This document shows positions 17,477 through 25,543 of a stretch of 64,000 nucleotides of DNA, in pieces (within the stretch, counting starts at the first letter, position 1; each line of letters opens with the position of its first letter). The DNA lies in the NCBI GenBank assembly GCA_020024285.1, contig JAHHTZ010000002.1, forward strand, positions 283,684 to 347,683, given 5' to 3'. The notes beneath the pieces were generated by a model. It was not told where the DNA came from, did no database searches, and saw only the letters and a list, made by a program, of their open reading frames with translations. The position numbers and the translations under genes were made by a program. This DNA comes from Oscillospiraceae bacterium (lineage in GTDB: Bacteria > Bacillota > Clostridia > Oscillospirales > Ruminococcaceae).

Positions 17477-18175
17477 TTATTCCTCTTTCATTGATAAAGT
17501 ATCCCACTGTTCCAACGCATCGGGTTTTAACACAACGATCTTTTTTCCTTCCTTTTTGATGATCTGCATGTCCTCCAGCTTTTCGAGTGCCCGATATAGG
17601 GAGGAACGGCTCAGATTGAGCATTTCAGCCAAAATCGAGTAAGGAACCGAAAGGTGGATCGGATTGGAACAACTCAGCTGTTCGAGCAGGTACAGAGATA
17701 ATTTTTCCTCTGCGCTGACTGCGGTGAACTGGTCGATCTTCCGATTGAGAAAATGAATGCGCGATGACAGGAACGAAATGTAGTTTTTACCGATAACAGG
17801 TTCAGCGGAAAACATTTGGGTCACATCAGAAGCGGTGTAAAACAGCACCGTACAGTCCTTTTTTGCCCGCACAACAGAAACATACCGCTTGCTTTGAGAA
17901 AAGAGTGTAGCAACCCCGAACCAGCTCCCTGCAGACAGTGTATGAAGCAATACAGAGCCGCCGCCTTTTTCCACCGATGCGATCCCTTCCAAAAGAAGTC
18001 CGATGCGCTCTTGAAAGCAGGTGGGGGAGTAGATCAGTTCTTCCTTCTCAAATGTGTGAATACTTCCCATCTGCATCAGCTGATGCACGACATGGGGAGA
18101 TACGTTCTGAAAGAGCCAGCTTTTTTCACCAAGAGCAAACTGTTCCGGCGTGAGGGTCGATTGTGATGCCTTCAT
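17477..18175 (-). CDS. Crp/Fnr-family transcriptional regulator
   Basis: 232 residues. A cyclic-nucleotide-binding-type beta-roll (about 20-130, LLLEGIASVEKGG, AGSWFGVATLF) is followed by a long dimer helix and a C-terminal helix-turn-helix (VPYSILAEMLNLSRSSLYRAL, about 180-200). No Fnr-type N-terminal cysteine cluster is seen. It leads an operon with the ABC importer, so it is probably its local regulator. ATG at 18173-18175 has GGAGTG upstream; the in-frame extension to 18217 would begin close to or upstream of the predicted transcription start. A strong promoter and a TGTC-N6-GACA palindrome lie just upstream. Confidence 0.92.
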   Translation of the reverse strand: MKASQSTLTPEQFALGEKSWLFQNVSPHVVHQLMQMGSIHTFEKEELIYSPTCFQERIGLLLEGIASVEKGGGSVLLHTLSAGSWFGVATLFSQSKRYVSVVRAKKDCTVLFYTASDVTQMFSAEPVIGKNYISFLSSRIHFLNRKIDQFTAVSAEEKLSLYLLEQLSCSNPIHLSVPYSILAEMLNLSRSSLYRALEKLEDMQIIKKEGKKIVVLKPDALEQWDTLSMKEE

Positions 18176-18200
18176 CTTACACACTCCATGCTTAAAAAAC

Positions 18201-18248
18201 TGTCCCAAATGACACACTTATCATAGAGCCTGACCCTCTGTTTGTCAA
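18201..18248 (-). promoter_or_regulatory. Crp-operon promoter with overlapping palindromic operator
   Basis: Minus-strand TTGACA (18243-18248), 17-nt spacer, TATGAT (18220-18225). The inverted repeat TGTC-N6-GACA at 18201-18214 lies at about the transcription start, which suggests autorepression by the Crp-like protein. Confidence 0.7.
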
Positions 18249-18274
18249 GGGGATTTTGTTGTAAAAGACAAAAA

Positions 18275-18316
18275 AAGACACAAGAAACAGAATTACTTCA
18301 CAGTTTCTTGTGTCTT
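18275..18316 (-). terminator. Intrinsic terminator of the selenium operon
   Basis: 14-bp stem (AAGACACAAGAAAC / GTTTCTTGTGTCTT) with a minus-strand T tract (18270-18274), directly after the tRNA-Sec CCA end. Confidence 0.85.
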
Positions 18317-18317
18317 A

Positions 18318-18415
18318 TGGCGGGAACGTGTGGGAATCGAACCCACCTATGCAGCTATTAACTGCAATTACTGGTTTTGAAGACCAGAGAGCACACCAGC
18401 GACTCATCCGCTCCC
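18318..18415 (-). tRNA. selC: tRNA-Sec (anticodon TCA)
   Basis: 98-nt selenocysteine tRNA. On the minus strand it starts GGGAGCGG, has anticodon stem-loop CTGGTCTTCAAAACCAG (anticodon TCA), a long variable arm with stem TGCAG/CTGCA, the T arm GTGGGTTCGATTCCCAC and an encoded CCA at 18318-18320. It is charged with serine and converted to Sec-tRNA by SelA using selenophosphate from SelD. It lies just downstream of selB in the same orientation and shares its terminator. Confidence 0.97.
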
Positions 18416-18483
18416 ATATAACTTGCTCAGTATATCACGAAACAGAATGAAGTGCAAGCTATTTTGCCAAATTTTATTGAATT

Positions 18484-20391
18484 TTATGATTTGTTGGAGA
18501 AGACACGCGCCTCTCCCGATTTTTTTGTGATATTTTTACGGTCCCAATACTCAAGGAGTGCCAAGGTATATTTTCGGGAGCTTCCCAAAAGATCGCGCAT
18601 TTCACCGAGAGAGATCTGCCCGTGTTCCTGAACAAAGTCCATTGCCAGCTTCAAAGCGCGGTGATAGACATCGACGTGGAATACGATTTGATCGGTGAGC
18701 TTAATTAAGGTTTCGCTTGTGATGAGTGCTTCCAAAACCTGCCTGAGGTTCTTTTCCTTCGGGAACATGGCGGCGATTTCATCGAGGGTAGGACCGGCAA
18801 AGCCGCTGTCGAGGACGATCTTTGCTACTTTATCCATCAGCTTCTGCTGGTCATCGCTGAGCTTGATCGAAAATCCCGCAAGTGCAACGGAGGAGGGCGG
18901 GCAGGTGAGGACGCCGTCCTGCACCATATATTCCGTCACCTTGTCTGCAATGGCGATTTCCTGATTCGGGAAGAGCTTGCTGCGAAATTCATCGCGCTTC
19001 ATGCCGGAGCGCAGAGGGTTTTGCTGATGATAAACCTCCAGCATACGTTCTGCCCGCTGCTCCATCGAGTGCAGATAGTCCTTATGAATAAAGATATTGT
19101 TGGTGACAGGGTAGATTTCCTTGGAAGACTCCAGCTCTTTGATGATGTCATCAAAGCGGTCGCGGTCGATGGCGGTATGTGTTTTGAGAAAATCGACGGT
19201 TTCATACCGGGGGGAATATTCCCGGATGGCTTCACAGATTTTGTCATGCTCGCTGCCCTGATCCTTGATGCGCAGACCGCTGAGTACCGTTTCATCGCTG
19301 CGCTTATGCTTCATCGGATTGGAGTCGAGCACCACACCGCCGCCCACGGTTTCAAGCGGAGAGTAGAAGCGCAGAATGAAGCGGTCGCCTGCCTTTGCTG
19401 CGATCTCTTCTTCCAGACGCAGCTGGGCATAGCCCTCTTCACCGGCAGAGAGGAGGTCGTGATCCAGCAAAACTGCCTTGCAGAGGATATCCTTTGCACC
19501 GTGATAGAGGTGCAGGCGTGTTCCATTCAGGATCTCCCTCTGGCAATCCTTAAGGATGCTCAGCTTGACATCCAGCATCATTGTCGTATGCATTGAGTCC
19601 GGCTTTGCAACCACATCGCCTTTTTCGAGGTCGGTCTTTTTGAGTCCTGCAAGGTTCACCGCAACACGCTGACCTGCGTATGCAGTCTGTACGTCTTTGG
19701 AGTGCACCTGAAGGTTGCGGATCTTTGTCTGGATGCCTTTGGGGTAGACAGTGACAGGGTCCCCGACATTCATTTCGCCTTCAATGAGGGTGCCGGTGAT
19801 CACCGTTCCAAAGCCTTCAATGGAGAACACACGATCCACCGGGATGCGAAACGGGGTGTTTGGATTTTTGATCTGGCTTGTCTGTTCGATCAGTTCAAAG
19901 ACAGCCTGACGCAGTTCTTCGATGCCCTCCCCGGTGTAGGAGGAAACCGGAATCATCCTGGCGTTTTCGAGAAAGGTCCCTTTTACCTCCTCACGAATGT
20001 CTTCGCACACCACCTCAAGCCAGTCCTCGTCCACCATATCTTTTTTGGTGACAACGATCAGCCCTTGTGGAATATCGAGCAAAGTCAAAATACCCAGATG
20101 CTCCTTTGTCTGCGGCATAAATCCTTCATCTGCGGCAACCACAAGGAGAGCAAGGTCGATGCCTCCGGCACCGGCGAGCATATTTTTCACGAATTTTTCG
20201 TGACCGGGAACATCGATGATTCCGGCTTTTTCCCCGTTTGGAAGATCAAGATAAGCGAAGCCCAGCTCAATGGTAATACCGCGCTTTTTTTCTTCCTTGA
20301 TGCGGTCGGTTTCGATTCCGGTGAGTGCGCGGATCAGCGCGGTTTTTCCGTGGTCCACATGACCTGCGGTACCAATGATAATGTTTTTCAT
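18484..20391 (-). CDS. selB: Selenocysteine-specific elongation factor SelB
   Basis: 635 residues. GTPase domain with G1 (GHVDHGKT), G3 (DVPGHEKF) and G4 (TKKD), then EF-Tu-like beta-barrel domains (about 175-340) and C-terminal winged-helix repeats (about 380-635) that bind the SECIS hairpin. It delivers Sec-tRNA to in-frame UGA codons. It starts 9 nt after the selA stop in a selD-selA-selB-tRNA-Sec order. Full length for the family. Confidence 0.97.
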   Translation of the reverse strand: MKNIIIGTAGHVDHGKTALIRALTGIETDRIKEEKKRGITIELGFAYLDLPNGEKAGIIDVPGHEKFVKNMLAGAGGIDLALLVVAADEGFMPQTKEHLGILTLLDIPQGLIVVTKKDMVDEDWLEVVCEDIREEVKGTFLENARMIPVSSYTGEGIEELRQAVFELIEQTSQIKNPNTPFRIPVDRVFSIEGFGTVITGTLIEGEMNVGDPVTVYPKGIQTKIRNLQVHSKDVQTAYAGQRVAVNLAGLKKTDLEKGDVVAKPDSMHTTMMLDVKLSILKDCQREILNGTRLHLYHGAKDILCKAVLLDHDLLSAGEEGYAQLRLEEEIAAKAGDRFILRFYSPLETVGGGVVLDSNPMKHKRSDETVLSGLRIKDQGSEHDKICEAIREYSPRYETVDFLKTHTAIDRDRFDDIIKELESSKEIYPVTNNIFIHKDYLHSMEQRAERMLEVYHQQNPLRSGMKRDEFRSKLFPNQEIAIADKVTEYMVQDGVLTCPPSSVALAGFSIKLSDDQQKLMDKVAKIVLDSGFAGPTLDEIAAMFPKEKNLRQVLEALITSETLIKLTDQIVFHVDVYHRALKLAMDFVQEHGQISLGEMRDLLGSSRKYTLALLEYWDRKNITKKSGEARVFSNKS

Positions 20392-20400
20392 GGATTCACC

Positions 20401-21798
20401 TTATTTCATGCAAAGTTTACGCAGGGTTTCGTTGATATAGGAGAAGTGACGTTCGTCAATGGTGCGCACATCGAAGAGCATACGCTCCTTCGAGATGCGG
20501 GCAATGATCGGCAAGGATGCTTCCCGAAGCTCACGCTCCAGGGTATCGAGCGAGGTGTGTTCCGGTTTTAATGCGACAACAACGCTTGGGATCATCTGAG
20601 TAGGAACAGAGCCGCCCCCGATCTGCCCTACATCCTGTGTCAGCTCCACGGTATAGCCCTGCGGATCGTCGTTGAGCAGAGCAAAGAGTTTTTCGCCCTT
20701 TGGGGTGAGGGTTTCTACCGTTGCTGCCATCATCTGAAGGGTCGGGATGGACTGTACTGCCGTTTCCGGATCGAGGTAGTCGCGCAGGGTCGCTTCAAGT
20801 GCGGCAAGGGTGAGCTTATCGATGCGGAAGGCACGGGTCAGAGGATTTTTCTTCATTGCTTCAATATATTCGTGCTTGCCGATAATGATGCCTGCCTGCG
20901 GACCGCCCAGCAGCTTGTCGCCGCTGAAGCTGAGAATATCAACGCCGGACTTCATGCAGTCGATGACATTTGGCTCGTCGGAGATTCCGTAGTCCTCCAG
21001 GCGAACCAGCGCACCGCCGCCGAGATCGTAGATCACAGGGAGGTGATGCTCATGACCGAGCTGCACCATGTCGTCCAAAGATACTTCCTCGAAAAAGCCG
21101 TAAATCTTAAAGTTGCTGGTGTGTACCTTGAGCAAAGCACCGGTTTCCGGTGTAATGGCGTTTTTGTAGTCTGCATAGTGGGTCTTGTTGGTGGTCCCCA
21201 CCTCGGTCAAAATACCGCCGGACTGGGACATGATATCGGGAATGCGGAATGCGCCGCCGATTTCCACCAGTTCACCGCGGGAAACGATGACTTCTTTTCC
21301 CTTTGCCATCGTGGAAAGGATGAGCATAACGGCAGCAGCATTGTTGTTGACAACGAGGCAGTCCTCTGCACCGGTGATCTTGGTGACAAGTTTTTCCACA
21401 TGGTCGTACCGGCTGCCGCGCGCACCTTTTTTGAGATTGTATTCAAGGGTGTTATAGTCCTGTGCAACGCTTGTGATGGCTTTGACTGCATTGTCGCTCA
21501 GCCGTGCGCGCCCGAGATTGGTGTGCAGGATGATGCCGGTCGCGTTGATGACAGGGCGCAGGCTCATGGTTGTTTTTTCCTTCAGACAATGGAGAACGGC
21601 TTCGCAGATGGAATCTGTATCAAGGGATACATCTTCCGCTCCGGAAAGGATGGATTGACGCAGACCGTCGATGGTTTCGCGGATCGCTTCGAGCAGGACA
21701 GAATGGCTGCACTGTGCGCAAGCCCCCTCAAGAGCAGGCTCTTTGAGAAGATCATCTATTTTAGGGATTTTACGAAGTAAGCTGGAATTAACGCTCAT
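20401..21798 (-). CDS. selA: L-seryl-tRNA(Sec) selenium transferase SelA
   Basis: 465 residues, PLP-dependent enzyme converting Ser-tRNA(Sec) to Sec-tRNA(Sec) with selenophosphate. The PLP lysine is Lys295 in FSGDKLLGGPQ, preceded by GADFxxFS-like VDILSFS; GGGALVRLEDYG and TNLGRARLS are also typical. ATG at 21796-21798 is preferred because GGAGGA lies 11 nt upstream; an ATG six codons earlier overlaps that site. The gene starts 45 nt after the selD stop. Confidence 0.97.
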   Translation of the reverse strand: MSVNSSLLRKIPKIDDLLKEPALEGACAQCSHSVLLEAIRETIDGLRQSILSGAEDVSLDTDSICEAVLHCLKEKTTMSLRPVINATGIILHTNLGRARLSDNAVKAITSVAQDYNTLEYNLKKGARGSRYDHVEKLVTKITGAEDCLVVNNNAAAVMLILSTMAKGKEVIVSRGELVEIGGAFRIPDIMSQSGGILTEVGTTNKTHYADYKNAITPETGALLKVHTSNFKIYGFFEEVSLDDMVQLGHEHHLPVIYDLGGGALVRLEDYGISDEPNVIDCMKSGVDILSFSGDKLLGGPQAGIIIGKHEYIEAMKKNPLTRAFRIDKLTLAALEATLRDYLDPETAVQSIPTLQMMAATVETLTPKGEKLFALLNDDPQGYTVELTQDVGQIGGGSVPTQMIPSVVVALKPEHTSLDTLERELREASLPIIARISKERMLFDVRTIDERHFSYINETLRKLCMK

Positions 21799-21843
21799 AA
21801 GTTTTTGTTCCTCCATGATAGTTTTGATGAGTTTGAAAACGGG

Positions 21844-22884
21844 CTATCGAACCAAAATAGCCTTCTCCTGTGCTGGGAGCACCTGCCCCACGATCTGAGC
21901 ACATGGGGTAACGCCATTGAGCTCCTTGACCAGTTCCAGTGCCTGTTTTTCCGGGAGGGAAACCAACAGTCCGCCGGATGTCTGAGGATCGGCAAGAAGA
22001 TCGACCGTGTGCTGTTCAACGGATGCATCGATGGAAACATCCTTTTCAATATAACGCATATTGTCGTATGCTCCGGCAGGTACAAGACCCATTTTGGCAA
22101 ATTCCACCGCGTTCGGGAAGAGCGGGATATCCTTTGAGAAGACTTCGATCGTCTTTTTGCTGCCAAGTGCCATCTCAGAGGCGTGACCCAAAAATCCGAA
22201 GCCGGTGACATCGGTGCAGGCATTTGCACCGCCCACCTTGACTACAGCATCCTTTGCGTATTTGTTTAAGGCTGCCATGCTTTCCGTGATGAGCTTAAAG
22301 GTTGCGTCATCGGTCAGCTCCGCCTTGGCAGCGGTGGAAAGCACACCGATACCCAGCGGCTTTGTGAGAACGAGAAGATCGCCCTCCTTGCAGCTGCTGT
22401 TTGGAAGGATGTCCTTTGGATTCATAAATCCGGTGACACAAAGCCCGTACTTCGGGCTTGTATCATCGATGGTGTGTCCGCCGGCAATGATGGCTCCGGC
22501 TTCCTGCACCTTGTTGTAGCCGCCCTGCAAAATCTCGCCCATCACCTCGATCGGAAGACAGGTCGGAAAGCAGATCAGGTTCATTGCAAGCTGAGGGTCG
22601 CCGCCCATTGCATAAATATCACTCAGGGAGTTTGTGGCAGCGATCTGCCCATAAAGATAGGGGTCATCCACGATAGGCGGGAAGAAGTCTACTGTCTGCA
22701 CAACAGCAAGATCCTCCCGAACCCGATACACCAAAGCGTCATCGCTGGTATCAAATCCAATCATCAGGTTTGGATCGTAAAACTTTGGCAGCTGACCTAA
22801 AATCTGTGACAGGACCTCCGGTCCTATTTTGGAAGCTCAACCACCTCCCTGGGTCATTTCTGTCAGGCGTTTGTGTTGCGGCAT
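21844..22884 (-). CDS. selD: Selenide, water dikinase SelD, itself a selenoprotein (in-frame TGA = Sec16)
   Basis: 346 residues if the TGA at 22837-22839 is read as selenocysteine. SelD makes selenophosphate from selenide and ATP. Translation from ATG 22882-22884 (RBS TAGGAGGAG) gives MPQHKRLTEMTQGGG, then TGA, then ASKIGPEVLSQILGQLP. The TGA falls at the catalytic Cys site, with Lys19 spaced as in the Cys17/Lys20 pair of E. coli. Downstream frame is uninterrupted (TTDFxxP-like TVDFFPPIVDD, GGHTIDD, DVTGFGFLGH). A hairpin 12-26 nt after the TGA is a good bacterial SECIS candidate. Starting at the first start codon after the TGA (22764) would drop 40 residues and the active site. Confidence 0.95.
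22811..22825 (-). promoter_or_regulatory. Bacterial SECIS element candidate in selD
   Basis: Perfect 6-bp stem AGGACC/GGTCCT with loop GGA, whose loop lies 18-20 nt downstream of the in-frame TGA, inside the 16-37 nt window known for bacterial SECIS loops. Confidence 0.75.
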
Positions 22885-23119
22885 GATGTTACTCCTCCTA
22901 CAAAAGAAATCAGAGCGGTTTCGGTTTCTTTATAGAAAAAATCGATTGCTCTGTTGCAATAAATCAAAAAAATAAATACTGAATCAGGAAATAGCACAAA
23001 GAATATTTTTCGATCCTGTATTGGGTTGTGAAATGTGAAAAATAGATGCTCAATCTGTCTACATTCTACAACTTTTTCGCCAAAAACACAATGGAAAGTG
23101 CTGATTCGGTGCTGAAATA

Positions 23120-23148
23120 TTGGATAATCTACTTAAACCTGTTATAAT
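23120..23148 (+). promoter_or_regulatory. Promoter of the LysR regulator
   Basis: TTGGAT (23120-23125), 17-nt spacer, TATAAT (23143-23148). It lies in the 309-nt divergent space between selD and this gene. A selD promoter must also be here; TTGCAA and TATAAA-like boxes near 22925-22965 have a 19-nt spacing and are weak. No gene is seen in the space. Confidence 0.65.
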
Positions 23149-23193
23149 GGAAAAGAATGCTCTGGGCACAGAACGACAGGAGGGAAAAAACCG

Positions 23194-24105
23194 ATGGATT
23201 TTAAACAGCTGGAAGCATTTGTCTATGTGGTCAAGCTGAAGAGCTTTTCCAAGGCGGCACAGCAAATTTATCTGACACAGCCTACCATCAGCGCTCACAT
23301 CAATTCTTTGGAGCGCGAATTGGGAACAAAGCTGATCGAACGCGACACAAAAACAGTATATCCGACCAAATCGGGAACCATCCTGTTTCAATATGCAGAA
23401 AAGATGATGAACCTGCGCGAGGAAGCGATGTGTGCAGTGCGAAGCCACAATAAGGAGCAGGGAGGCGTGCTCAATATCTGTGCATCCTCCATTCCAAGCC
23501 AGTATATCCTGCCAAAGATCATGGCATCCTTTCGGGAAGAATATCCCAAGGTGGTATTTCAGATGCAGCGTCAGGACAGCGGAAAGGTGATCGAAAGCAT
23601 CCAGCAGCACAATGCGGAAATCGGCTTCCTCGGAATGGCAGGGGAGGAAAAGGACCTCGTTTTTGAGGAGTTTGCGACCGACCGCCTTGTCATCATCACA
23701 CCAAACGAAGAAAAATACCGCAAAATGAATCGGGAAGACTTCGACCGTGACCTGCTTCGCCATCTTCCGGTGGTTATCCGCGAGCGCGGCTCCGGGACAC
23801 GCAAGGAAATGGAGCATTTTCTCCATCAGGCAGGCATCGACCTGACACAGATGAACATTGCAGCACAGTTCGACGATCCGGATACCATCAAGCATGCAGT
23901 CAGTCAGGGGCTGGGGATCTCCGTTATCTCAGAGTGTGCAGTGGAGGATTATGTGAATTTCGGGCAGATTCTGCCGTTCCACCTATCCGATCTGAAGATG
24001 GAGCGCGGCCTGTATATGGTATATCGAAAAAACGCACCAATGTCTGTGATTGGTGAGATTTTTCTTGATTTTGTGCGGATGTATTTTCATAAAGAGGAGG
24101 AATAG
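23194..24105 (+). CDS. LysR-family regulator, selenium-metabolism-associated type
   Basis: 303 residues. An N-terminal helix-turn-helix (SFSKAAQQIYLTQPTISAHI, about 17-36) precedes the LysR substrate-binding domain (about 90-295). It is divergent from selD-selA-selB. LysR proteins with this N-terminus are a recognised companion of Sec genes in Clostridia (recalled), so it probably controls selenium use. ATG at 23194 is preceded by AGGAGGG. The next gene begins 3 nt after its stop, so they are co-transcribed. Confidence 0.88.
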   Translation: MDFKQLEAFVYVVKLKSFSKAAQQIYLTQPTISAHINSLERELGTKLIERDTKTVYPTKSGTILFQYAEKMMNLREEAMCAVRSHNKEQGGVLNICASSIPSQYILPKIMASFREEYPKVVFQMQRQDSGKVIESIQQHNAEIGFLGMAGEEKDLVFEEFATDRLVIITPNEEKYRKMNREDFDRDLLRHLPVVIRERGSGTRKEMEHFLHQAGIDLTQMNIAAQFDDPDTIKHAVSQGLGISVISECAVEDYVNFGQILPFHLSDLKMERGLYMVYRKNAPMSVIGEIFLDFVRMYFHKEEE

Positions 24106-24108
24106 ACC

Positions 24109-24429
24109 ATGTTGATGAAAGCATGGAACAACGGAAGATTTTTGCCCAATGGGTGCGGCTATGGCGTAGAGGTGAGCGAACAGTTTCGGGACGAGTATCT
24201 TCGTGTGGACTGGCCCAGCATCTTCCTGCACCTGGACGGCGTGGAGGAGCCTGTGGAGCTTGCCATCAACAATTCCGTTTTCTGGAATCGCGGACGGGAG
24301 CTGCGCAGCGGAAAGATCGGCAAATGGCTGATCCAAAACGGCTGTGCCAGCTGGGATCTCAATGATCCGCCGGAGCTTTATGTAACCCCAATGGAAAGAA
24401 ATCATTTTGGGGTAAGCCTTTCGCAATAA
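24109..24429 (+). CDS. Small protein of unknown function in the selenium region
   Basis: 106 residues, soluble, rich in Trp and Asn/Gly (KAWNNGRFLPNGCGYG, VDWPSIFLHLDG, NNSVFWNRGRELRSGKIGKWL). No transmembrane segment and no motif I can assign. GAGGAGGAATAGACC before the ATG is a strong ribosome site and the gene directly follows the LysR regulator, which supports it being real. It precedes dusB by about 45 nt. The EPVELAINNSVFW stretch could bind a ligand, but I infer no function. Confidence 0.75.
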   Translation: MLMKAWNNGRFLPNGCGYGVEVSEQFRDEYLRVDWPSIFLHLDGVEEPVELAINNSVFWNRGRELRSGKIGKWLIQNGCASWDLNDPPELYVTPMERNHFGVSLSQ

Positions 24430-24473
24430 GGCACAACGATTGTTAAGAAGGTATAGAAAGGGTGTTTTCCTGT

Positions 24474-25448
24474 TTGAAAATAGGAACGATCGAAATTCCA
24501 AAAACAGCCGGACTTGCCCCGATGGCAGGGGTGGCAGACCGCGCATTCCGCGAGGTGTGCAAGGAGTGGGACTGTGCATATCTGGTGACAGAAATGGTGA
24601 GCTCCAAGGGACTGAGCTATCACGACCGCAAAAGCGGTGAGCTGCTGTTCTGCACAGAAAAAGAGCGCCCCTGCGCCGCACAGATCTTCGGGGATGACCC
24701 CAAAACAATGGCGGAGGCCGCCCGCCTGACCCTGCAATATAACCCCGATGTCATCGACATCAACATGGGCTGTCCGGCACCGAAGGTGGCAGGCAACGGC
24801 GGCGGCAGCGCGCTGATGAAAAATCCGAAGCTGGCAGGAGAGATCGTCAAGGCGGTTTCTTCCGCGGTGGATATTCCCGTTACGGTAAAATTTCGCAAGG
24901 GCTGGGATGAGCAGTCGGTCAACGCTGTGGAGTTTGCCCAAATTATGGAGGAAAACGGAGCGGCAGCCCTTTGCCTTCACGGAAGGACCAGAGCACAGAT
25001 GTATGCTCCCTATGCGGACTGGGACATCATTGCAAAGGTGAAGGAAGCAGTATCCATCCCCCTTATGGGAAACGGGGATGTTGTGGATGCCCTGTCCTGC
25101 GCCAAAATGTATGAGCATACCAAATGCGATTTTGTGATGCTTGCACGCGGTGCGCAGGGACGCCCCTGGGTCTTCCGCCAGATCGACCACTATATGAAAA
25201 CAGGGGAACTCCTGCCCGACCCGACCTTGGAAGAGAAAATGCAGATCATGCTGCATCATGTGGACCTGATCTGCCAATACAAAGGGGAGCGGGTCGGAAT
25301 GCGGGAAGCGCGCAAACATGCCGCCTGGTATTTTAAGGGTGTGCGCGGCAGTGCAGAATTTCGCCGCCGGTCAGGCGAGCTTGTAGTTTATGACGATTTG
25401 CGCCGCCTTGCACAGGAGCTTCTCGAAAACGCCGCCAAAGAGGACTGA
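24474..25448 (+). CDS. dusB: tRNA-dihydrouridine synthase (DusB/NifR3 type)
   Basis: 324 residues. FMN-dependent TIM barrel reducing uridines in tRNA D loops. LAPMAGVADRAFR lies at the N-terminus, INMGCPAPKVAGNGGGSALM near 100 holds the catalytic Cys and FMN contacts, and LHGRTRAQMY and GNGDVVD follow. A TTG start at 24474 gives the family-like MKIGTIEIP; GTG at 24462 in the same frame is the alternative, and AAAGGGTG lies suitably for the TTG. It may be transcribed with the LysR operon. Confidence 0.95.
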   Translation: MKIGTIEIPKTAGLAPMAGVADRAFREVCKEWDCAYLVTEMVSSKGLSYHDRKSGELLFCTEKERPCAAQIFGDDPKTMAEAARLTLQYNPDVIDINMGCPAPKVAGNGGGSALMKNPKLAGEIVKAVSSAVDIPVTVKFRKGWDEQSVNAVEFAQIMEENGAAALCLHGRTRAQMYAPYADWDIIAKVKEAVSIPLMGNGDVVDALSCAKMYEHTKCDFVMLARGAQGRPWVFRQIDHYMKTGELLPDPTLEEKMQIMLHHVDLICQYKGERVGMREARKHAAWYFKGVRGSAEFRRRSGELVVYDDLRRLAQELLENAAKED

Positions 25449-25462
25449 AAATGCAGGAATCC

Positions 25463-25491
25463 TTGCATTTTCATCAAAAATATAGTATGAT
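25463..25491 (+). promoter_or_regulatory. Promoter of the Mrp-like gene
   Basis: TTGCAT (25463-25468), 17-nt spacer, TATGAT (25486-25491). It overlaps the 3' arm of a 10-bp hairpin (TGAAAATGCA / TGCATTTTCA, 25446-25473) that probably ends dusB transcription. Confidence 0.6.
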
Positions 25492-25543
25492 AGGGGACAG
25501 AATCCCACCATATTGATGTTGAGTGATTAGGAGATGATTTCAA

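Noticed and set aside
21844..22764. selD starting at the first start codon downstream of the TGA
   Set aside because: This would remove the catalytic residue and the N-terminal 40 residues; the upstream ATG has a strong ribosome site and the TGA is explained by selenocysteine.
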